NCBI GenBank assembly: GCA_002309805.1
Contig: DBYJ01000054.1
Coordinates: 615-13,950, forward strand
Length of the DNA stretch: 13,336 bases
Reading direction: 5' to 3'
Source: Bacteroidales bacterium UBA1189
GTDB lineage: Bacteria > Bacteroidota > Bacteroidia > Bacteroidales > Bacteroidaceae
This document shows positions 7,779 through 12,062 of this stretch, one piece after another. Each line of letters begins with the position of its first letter. Positions within the stretch are counted from its first letter, which is position 1. The translations under genes and the position numbers were made by a program. A model generated the notes under the pieces. The model was not told the origin of the DNA, did no database searches, and worked only from the letters and a program-made list of their open reading frames with translations.

Positions 7779-7796
7779 TGCGTTCAAATATTATCC

Positions 7797-8984
7797 ATGG
7801 CAAAACAGATTACGAAGAAGGTCAGCCACGTCGGAAAAATCGACTGGGAACTGACGCATTTTCACGGCGACGAGCTATCCACCTTCCGTGGTTCAAGTTA
7901 TAATTCCTATCTTATTCGCGACGAAAAAGTCGTGCTGATCGACACCGTTTGGCAACCCTACGACTGCGAATTTGTCAGCCGTCTGAAGCAGGAGATAGAC
8001 CTTCAGCAGATTGACTACATCGTCATGAATCACAACGAGGTGGATCACAGCGGTGCCCTGCCCGAACTGATGCGTGAAATCCCTGGTACGCCCATCTACT
8101 GCACCAAGAAAGGCGAAGCCATTATCCGCGGGCACTATCACCAGGACTGGAACTTCGTCAACGTCAAGACGGGCGACACCCTGCCGATAGGCGAATCCAC
8201 CCTCACCTTCATCGAGGCACCCATGCTCCATTGGCCCGACACCATGTTCACCTACATGAGTGGCGAGAACATCCTTTTCTCGAACGACGGCTTTGGGCAG
8301 CACTTTGCTTCCGAATCATTGTTCAACGATGCCGTTGATAAGGCTGCCATGATGTACGAGGCAGAGAAGTACTACGTCAACATCCTCAATCCCTACAGCA
8401 CGATGGTGACGAAGAAGATTCAGCAAATCCTGGCCATGAATCTGCCCATCGACATGATTTGTCCCAGCCACGGCGTTATTTGGAAGGAAAACCCCACGCA
8501 GATTGTTGAAAAGTATCTCCGATGGGCCGATGCCTATCAGGAGAATCAGGTAACGATAGCCTACGACACCATGTGGCAATCTACCCGTAAGATGGCTGAA
8601 GCCATTGCCGAAGGACTCCTCGAGGCTGACCCGACGCTTACCGTAAAGCTTTTCAACGTGGCCCACGAGGATAAGAACGACGTCCTCACGGAGATCTTCC
8701 GTTCGAAGGTTGTCCTGGTCGGCTCACCCACCATCAACTACGGCTATTCCTTTGCCATTGCCGGATTACTGGAGATGATGCGCGGTCTGAAATTCAAGAA
8801 GAAGAAAGCTGCTGCTTTTGGCTCCTATGGCTGGAGCGGCGATGCCGTAAAGCTCATTAACGAACGTCTTACCGAAGCAGGTTTACAACTCATCGACGAT
8901 GGCGTCACCACACTATGGGTACCCGATGCCGATGCGCTTGCCAACTGCAAGGCGTTTGGACGCCGCATCATAGAGGCACTTTAA
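7797..8984 (+). CDS. Flavodiiron protein (FprA / rubredoxin:oxygen oxidoreductase type)
   Basis: A 395-residue cytoplasmic enzyme that reduces O2 to water, or NO to N2O, protecting anaerobes. The N-terminal metallo-beta-lactamase-like domain carries the di-iron ligands: His79, Glu81, Asp83 in NHNEVDHSG, His145 in LHWPD, Asp164 in SNDGFGQH and His224 in CPSHGVIW. Residues ~251-395 are a flavodoxin-like FMN domain beginning VTIAYDTMWQSTRKMAEAIA, with VLVGSPTINYG and FGSYGWSGD loops. All expected ligands are present and the length is normal, with no extra rubredoxin or NADH-reductase domain, so it needs an external electron donor. A rubredoxin lies two genes downstream (10416-10577). The ATG at 7797 is chosen because an upstream in-frame TTG start at 7776 lies inside the promoter. 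Confidence 0.93.
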   Translation: MAKQITKKVSHVGKIDWELTHFHGDELSTFRGSSYNSYLIRDEKVVLIDTVWQPYDCEFVSRLKQEIDLQQIDYIVMNHNEVDHSGALPELMREIPGTPIYCTKKGEAIIRGHYHQDWNFVNVKTGDTLPIGESTLTFIEAPMLHWPDTMFTYMSGENILFSNDGFGQHFASESLFNDAVDKAAMMYEAEKYYVNILNPYSTMVTKKIQQILAMNLPIDMICPSHGVIWKENPTQIVEKYLRWADAYQENQVTIAYDTMWQSTRKMAEAIAEGLLEADPTLTVKLFNVAHEDKNDVLTEIFRSKVVLVGSPTINYGYSFAIAGLLEMMRGLKFKKKKAAAFGSYGWSGDAVKLINERLTEAGLQLIDDGVTTLWVPDADALANCKAFGRRIIEAL

Positions 8985-8989
8985 AGAAA

Positions 8990-9005
8990 GTCAACAAGTC
9001 AACGA
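8990..9005 (+). repeat. Two tandem octamers GTCAACAA/GTCAACGA
   Basis: GTCAACAA followed by GTCAACGA, beginning 5 nt after the flavodiiron stop codon. The identical 16 bp recur downstream of enolase at 10381-10396, so the enolase gene is flanked by direct copies. Confidence 0.75.
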
Positions 9006-9058
9006 GAAAGAAAGAGACATATAGTATTATTTATTAACCCAATTTTTATTCACAAAAA

Positions 9059-10375
9059 ATGAAGATTTGCAAAGTACATGCAAGAGAAATTCTTGATTCG
9101 AGAGGTAACCCGACTGTTGAGGTCGAAGTAACATTGGAAAACGGCGTTTGCGGTCGTGCATCAGTCCCCAGCGGTGCCAGCACGGGCGAGAACGAAGCCC
9201 TCGAGCTTCGCGACGGCGACAAGAGCCGCTACCTCGGCAAGGGCACATTGAAGGCCGTTGCCAACGTCAATGAGAAGATTGCCCCCGCCCTCGTGGGCAT
9301 GAACGTGCTCGACCAGCGCCTCATCGACTGCACCATGCTGAAGCTCGACGGCACTCCCACGAAGAGCAACCTCGGTGCCAACGCCATCCTCGGCGTTTCG
9401 CTGGCTGTTGCCCACACGGCTGCCAACTTCCTGCAGGTTCCCCTCTACCGCTACATCGGTGGCACGAACACCTACACCCTGCCTGTTCCCATGATGAACA
9501 TCATCAACGGCGGCGCCCACTCCGACGCCCCCATCGCTTTCCAGGAGTTCATGATTCGTCCCGTCGGCGCCACCTCCGAGCGCGAAGGCATCCGCATGGG
9601 TGCTGAGGTCTTCCACAATCTCGCCAAGCTGCTCAAGAAGCGCGGCCTCTCCACCGCTGTCGGCGACGAAGGCGGCTTTGCTCCCGCTCTCGACGGCATC
9701 GAGGACGCTCTGCAGATTATCTGCGACGCCATCACCGCTGCCGGCTATGTTCCCGGCAAGGACGTGAAGATTGCCATGGACTGCGCTGCCAGCGAGTTCG
9801 CAACCTGCGAAGACGGCAAGTGGTTCTACGACTATCGCCAGCTGAAGGACGGCAAGAAGAAGGATCCTAACGGCAAGAAGCTGACTGCCGAGCAGCAGAT
9901 CGACTATCTGGAAGAACTCATCACCAAGTTCCCCATCGACAGCATCGAGGACGGTCTCGACGAGAACGACTGGGAGAACTGGGTCAAGCTCACCGACCGC
10001 ATTGGCAGCCGCTGCCAGCTTGTCGGCGACGACCTCTTCGTCACCAACGTCAAGTTCCTCGAGAAGGGCATCCGCATGGGCGCTGCCAACAGCATCCTCA
10101 TCAAGGTCAACCAGATTGGCTCACTCTCCGAGACGCTCGACGCCATCGAGATGGCTCACCGTGCCGGCTACACCACCGTCACCAGCCACCGTTCGGGCGA
10201 GACTGAGGACACCACCATTGCCGACATTGCCGTTGCCACCAACAGCGGACAGATCAAGACCGGCTCCCTCAGCCGCACCGACCGTATGGCCAAGTACAAC
10301 CAGCTCATCCGCATCGAGGAAGAGCTCGGCGAGCAGGCCAAGTACGGCTACAACTTCATCCGCCGCGAGAAGTAA
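9059..10375 (+). CDS. eno: Enolase (phosphopyruvate hydratase)
   Basis: A 438-residue glycolytic enzyme that interconverts 2-phosphoglycerate and phosphoenolpyruvate in the cytoplasm. Family signatures run throughout: REILDSRGNPTVEVEV at 9-24, SVPSGASTGENEALELRD at 35-52, the GGAHSD loop, GDEGGFAP, Mg-binding Asp241 (AMDCAASEF), Glu297 (SIEDGLDENDW) and the Asp of VGDDLFVTN (~324), Lys349 of ILIKVNQIGSLSET, and TSHRSGETEDTTIAD near the C-terminus. Length is normal apart from a short lysine-rich insertion (~DGKKKDPNGKK) seen in some bacterial enolases. Strong preference for C-ending codons and AAG suggests high expression. It sits between the flavodiiron and rubredoxin genes on the same strand. 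The leader is A/T-rich (TTTTTATTCACAAAAA just before the ATG) with no Shine-Dalgarno and no consensus promoter that I can see in the 74-bp spacer. Confidence 0.97.
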   Translation: MKICKVHAREILDSRGNPTVEVEVTLENGVCGRASVPSGASTGENEALELRDGDKSRYLGKGTLKAVANVNEKIAPALVGMNVLDQRLIDCTMLKLDGTPTKSNLGANAILGVSLAVAHTAANFLQVPLYRYIGGTNTYTLPVPMMNIINGGAHSDAPIAFQEFMIRPVGATSEREGIRMGAEVFHNLAKLLKKRGLSTAVGDEGGFAPALDGIEDALQIICDAITAAGYVPGKDVKIAMDCAASEFATCEDGKWFYDYRQLKDGKKKDPNGKKLTAEQQIDYLEELITKFPIDSIEDGLDENDWENWVKLTDRIGSRCQLVGDDLFVTNVKFLEKGIRMGAANSILIKVNQIGSLSETLDAIEMAHRAGYTTVTSHRSGETEDTTIADIAVATNSGQIKTGSLSRTDRMAKYNQLIRIEEELGEQAKYGYNFIRREK

Positions 10376-10380
10376 TTATA

Positions 10381-10412
10381 GTCAACAAGTCAACGAGTCA
10401 ACAGGTCAACAA
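10381..10412 (+). repeat. Four tandem octamers of GTCAACRR type between enolase and rubredoxin
   Basis: GTCAACAA, GTCAACGA, GTCAACAG and GTCAACAA run head to tail, 5 nt after the enolase stop and 3 nt before the rubredoxin ATG. The array therefore fills the ribosome-binding region of rubredoxin. Confidence 0.85.
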
Positions 10413-10415
10413 GTT

Positions 10416-10577
10416 ATGAAAAAGTACGTTTGCGAAGTCTGCGGCTACGAGTATGATCCCGCAGCAGGCGACCCCGACAACGGCATCGCCCCCGGCACCG
10501 CCTTCGAAGACCTCCCCGCCGACTGGGTTTGCCCTCTTTGCGGCGTAGGCAAGGACGAGTTCTCCCCTGCCGAGTAA
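10416..10577 (+). CDS. Rubredoxin
   Basis: A 53-residue one-iron electron carrier. Cys6 and Cys9 (CEVCG) and Cys39 and Cys42 (CPLCG) form the Fe(Cys)4 site. The typical YDPAAGDPDNGIAPGTAFEDLP stretch between them (residues ~13-34) confirms the family and the length is standard. The ATG at 10416 is chosen because it gives exactly the canonical N-terminus MKKYVCEVCGY; the frame is open further upstream only by chance, antisense-like overlap with enolase. The likely partner is the flavodiiron protein encoded at 7797. A strong terminator follows 50 nt downstream, closing the transcription unit. Confidence 0.96.
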   Translation: MKKYVCEVCGYEYDPAAGDPDNGIAPGTAFEDLPADWVCPLCGVGKDEFSPAE

Positions 10578-10627
10578 CCGATTTTCTAAAGGGATTTATT
10601 TGACAATCCCATCACACACCCTTTCAA

Positions 10628-10662
10628 CCCCAGGCCATCTGACTTGGGGCTGATTTTTTTTT
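10628..10662 (+). terminator. Intrinsic terminator after rubredoxin
   Basis: CCCCAGG (10628-10634) pairs with CTTGGGG (10643-10649), a 7-bp stem with one G-U pair and an 8-nt loop, followed by a run of nine T (10654-10662). It closes the flavodiiron-enolase-rubredoxin unit. Confidence 0.85.
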
Positions 10663-10735
10663 GTAGAAAAGAATTGGATTCGCCTCACAATCACATCATC
10701 TTTTTCAGAATAAGGCGAAAAAAGCCTTCTTAAAC

Positions 10736-10766
10736 TTGTCTGTTTCAAAAGAAAACGCTACCTTTG
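10736..10766 (+). promoter_or_regulatory. Consensus Bacteroidetes promoter in the HU-gene leader
   Basis: TTG (10736-10738), 20-bp spacer and TACCTTTG (10759-10766) match both boxes exactly. Predicted initiation is near 10773. The nearest ORF is the 26-codon frame at 10800; the next annotated gene is at 11040. No other TAnnTTTG is visible between here and 11040. Confidence 0.75.
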
Positions 10767-10799
10767 AAGCACTAAAAAGCTCAATATGCCACATAAATC

Positions 10800-10880
10800 A
10801 TGAAAAAGCAATCTCTTTTGACTCCATTCCAAGGAAATACCATCACACGTGTAGTCATGTCGTCAATACTCAAAGAATAA
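10800..10880 (+). CDS. Possible 26-residue leader or small peptide
   Basis: An ATG 27 nt downstream of the predicted start of transcription opens a 26-codon frame beginning MKKQSLLTPFQGN and ending SSILKE. It is the first reasonable ORF after a consensus promoter, and its MKK start resembles neighbouring real genes. An even shorter frame (MPHKS) begins at 10786 and overlaps its start codon. There is no recognisable domain, signal peptide or homology that I know. It could be a leader peptide for the downstream gene, an independent small protein, or chance. Confidence 0.3.
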   Translation: MKKQSLLTPFQGNTITRVVMSSILKE

Positions 10881-10896
10881 ATACTGCTGCTTTTTG

Positions 10897-10957
10897 TAAA
10901 TGACGGCGTCATTTATTTAAACGACCCTGTCATTTATATAAATGACGCCGTCATTTA
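10897..10957. promoter_or_regulatory. Array of three tandem 19-bp palindromes (likely operator or structured leader)
   Basis: The unit TAAATGAC-NNN-GTCATTTA occurs three times at 10897-10915, 10918-10936 and 10939-10957, with centres GGC, CCT and GCC and 2-bp gaps (TT, TA). Units one and three are perfect palindromes around the central base and are reverse complements of each other; unit two has one changed base (TAAACGAC). The half-sites start at 10897, 10908, 10918, 10929, 10939 and 10950, so they alternate in direction at one helical turn each. The first 20 bp and last 20 bp form a perfect inverted repeat, and an 18-bp perfect palindrome (10929-10946) sits between units two and three. The array ends 82 bp before the HU-winged-helix ATG. 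Confidence 0.8.
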
Positions 10958-10990
10958 CCGCCAGAGCATCCCGCCCTCCAATCCGAGCAA

Positions 10991-11031
10991 CTAATCCCCA
11001 ATTTCTAATTCCTATTTTCTCATTGCTAATT
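10991..11031 (+). repeat. Degenerate CT-rich heptamer tract before the HU-like gene
   Basis: Six units in 7-bp register: CTAATCC, CCAATTT, CTAATTC, CTATTTT, CTCATTG, CTAATTC. It ends 9 nt before the ATG at 11040. The sequence has no purine-rich ribosome-binding site. Confidence 0.55.
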
Positions 11032-11039
11032 CTATTATT

Positions 11040-11678
11040 ATGTCCGTTCAGTTTGATTTCCGCCCCTCGCCCCGCACCGTTACTATCGATGGCGAAGAAG
11101 TCCGTCCCCTCTACCCCAAGGCTGTCAACGTCGAGACCATCTCCTTCGATACAATAGCGAAGGATATTGAAGCCTCGTCCGGTCCTACTGCCGCCGATGT
11201 CAAAGGCATCATGGAAGCTATTGTAACCATCGCCGCGCGCTACCTCACCCGAAGCCATCACGTTGAGTTGCGCGGCCTCGGCACCCTCTCTCTGGGTATT
11301 ACCTGCGACAAGGATGCCGACGGCCATACCCCCGTCATCACCTCTCCTGAGCAAGTCGACCCATCCGACCTCCACGTTAGCCGCGTCAACTTCGACGCCA
11401 AGCCCGAGTTTCTCGCCCGCCTTCAGACCACCTTCGAACCCGCCTTGCAGAAGTTCCCCTCCAACCGCGACCACGTCATCCCCTCGCCCGACGAGCGCCG
11501 CGCCCTGCTGCGCAACTACTTCACTCAAAACGCCACCATCAATATCCGCCGCTACGCCGCCTTAACCCATCTCCCCTCCACACAAGCAGCGGCGGAACTG
11601 AAAGCCTTCGCTGCCTCCGGCTTCCTCATCTCCTCCGGACCCTCCACCCATCGCATCTACCTCCTCGGCAGAGAATAA
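11040..11678 (+). CDS. HU-like DNA-binding protein fused to a winged helix (HU-HIG class)
   Basis: A 212-residue protein, about twice the length of canonical HU. Residues ~1-130 fit the Bacteroidetes HU-HIG variety: YPKAVNVETISFDTIAKDIE, then helix TAADVKGIMEAIVTIAARYL, then GLGTLSLGI (79-87), the counterpart of HU's GFGTF turn. The usual basic DNA-embracing arm is replaced by an acidic loop (TCDKDADGHTPVITSPEQVD), so binding may differ from classical HU. Residues ~150-209 look like a winged helix: helix ERRALLRNYF, helix NIRRYAALT, recognition-like helix STQAAAELKAFAASGF, then a wing THRIYLLG. A role as a sequence-specific nucleoid or regulatory protein is an inference. It is preceded by the palindrome array, a plausible autoregulatory site, and followed by a strong hairpin. 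Confidence 0.78.
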   Translation: MSVQFDFRPSPRTVTIDGEEVRPLYPKAVNVETISFDTIAKDIEASSGPTAADVKGIMEAIVTIAARYLTRSHHVELRGLGTLSLGITCDKDADGHTPVITSPEQVDPSDLHVSRVNFDAKPEFLARLQTTFEPALQKFPSNRDHVIPSPDERRALLRNYFTQNATINIRRYAALTHLPSTQAAAELKAFAASGFLISSGPSTHRIYLLGRE

Positions 11679-11712
11679 AAGTGAGGGGCGCAATTCGTCG
11701 CGTCCCTCGCTT
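11679..11712. terminator. Long hairpin between the convergent HU-like and small-peptide genes
   Basis: AAGTGAGGGGCGC (11679-11691) pairs with GCGTCCCTCGCTT (11700-11712) around an 8-nt loop, a 13-bp stem with two G-U pairs, starting at the base after the HU-like stop codon. A T-tract is missing on the plus strand. On the minus strand the stem ends in a short TTTT run (from the AAAA at 11677-11680), so it may serve the convergent small-peptide gene as a terminator. Confidence 0.55.
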
Positions 11713-11745
11713 ACTATTGACATATTGCACGCTCTATGAGTCGGC

Positions 11746-11913
11746 TTAGAAGCCCCTTCTGCGGAAGGGATTGGCAAGGGCGTTGCTGGCGTCCTCCTCC
11801 TTGCTGGGGAACACGCCCATATCCGTCTGCTCAGCACCCGACATAGCCAGCATATTTACAGCGCTCAGTTGCATCTCCTCCATTCGAGGAGCCGTATATT
11901 TTCTCTTTTTCAT
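11746..11913 (-). CDS. Small 55-residue protein with a KKRKYTAPRMEEMQL N-terminus
   Basis: Begins MKKRKYTAPRMEEMQLSAVN, then MLAMSGAEQTDMGVFPSKEE, and ends ANPFRRRGF. It resembles a loose class of small Bacteroidales proteins with a basic start, a K-Y-x-x-P-x-M/V-E motif, an LA-S segment and a variable polar tail; I know no assigned function. There is no transmembrane segment or convincing signal peptide. The start at 11913 (ATGAAAAAG) is preferred over an in-frame ATG ten codons upstream (11943) because the MKK start fits the class. The leader GTTAAAAACAAGAGAACG is A-rich. A TATCATTTG near 11958-11966 on this strand is a poor promoter match. The layout (conserved-looking head, Leu-Ala-x-Ser, variable tail) would suit an exported or processed peptide, but that is speculative. 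Confidence 0.6.
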   Translation of the reverse strand: MKKRKYTAPRMEEMQLSAVNMLAMSGAEQTDMGVFPSKEEDASNALANPFRRRGF

Positions 11914-11965
11914 CGTTCTCTTGTTTTTAACGTTGAATTCCATCTTTCTTTGTCGGCAAATGATA

Positions 11966-12046
11966 CGAATTTTTCGAATTTCTTTTCCGCCTATCGGCGT
12001 GCAAAGCTCACCGCCGCAATGTAATTCGTATAATTCGAAAAATTCG
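11966..12046. repeat. Inverted repeat built from 9-bp-spaced AATTCG motifs
   Basis: CGAATTTTTCGAATT (11966-11980) is the exact reverse complement of AATTCGAAAAATTCG (12032-12046). Within the arms the motif recurs every 9 bp: CGAAT at 11966 and 11975; ATTCG at 12024, 12033 and 12042. Outside, TGTCGGC (11951-11957) mirrors GCCGACA (12046-12052). The 51 bp between the arms contain small GC-rich pairings (CGCC-TATC-GGCG). It lies between the small-peptide and BspA-like genes, which are both on the minus strand, and could fold as a transcript-end structure for the latter. Confidence 0.65.
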
Positions 12047-12062
12047 CCGACAGATTAAGCCT

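Larger units (their letters stand above)
10663..11039. other. Gene-poor leader region upstream of the HU-winged-helix gene
   Basis: This 377-bp stretch has no conventional gene. It holds, in order, a small GGC-GAAAAAA-GCC hairpin (near 10724), a consensus promoter (10736-10766), a possible 26-codon ORF (10800-10880), an array of three tandem palindromes (10897-10957), and a CT-rich heptad tract (10991-11031) leading to the ATG at 11040. If the promoter serves the HU-like gene, the untranslated leader would be about 265 nt. That is long enough for regulation in RNA. Confidence 0.6.

Noticed and set aside
10897..10957. CRISPR-like reading of the palindromic array
   Set aside because: Three 19-bp units are separated by only 2 bp; there are no spacers of usable length and no cas genes.
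10897..10957. Insertion sequence or MITE ends
   Set aside because: No transposase, no target-site duplication that I can see, and tandem rather than terminal arrangement.
10917..11528. 203-codon minus-strand frame opposite the HU-like gene, whose end reads as NDGVIY/INDRVV-like heptapeptides
   Set aside because: The heptapeptide repeat is only the 21-bp palindrome array read in one frame and is broken by a stop in the middle unit; the plus-strand HU-winged-helix product is convincing, so the array is treated as DNA- or RNA-level.
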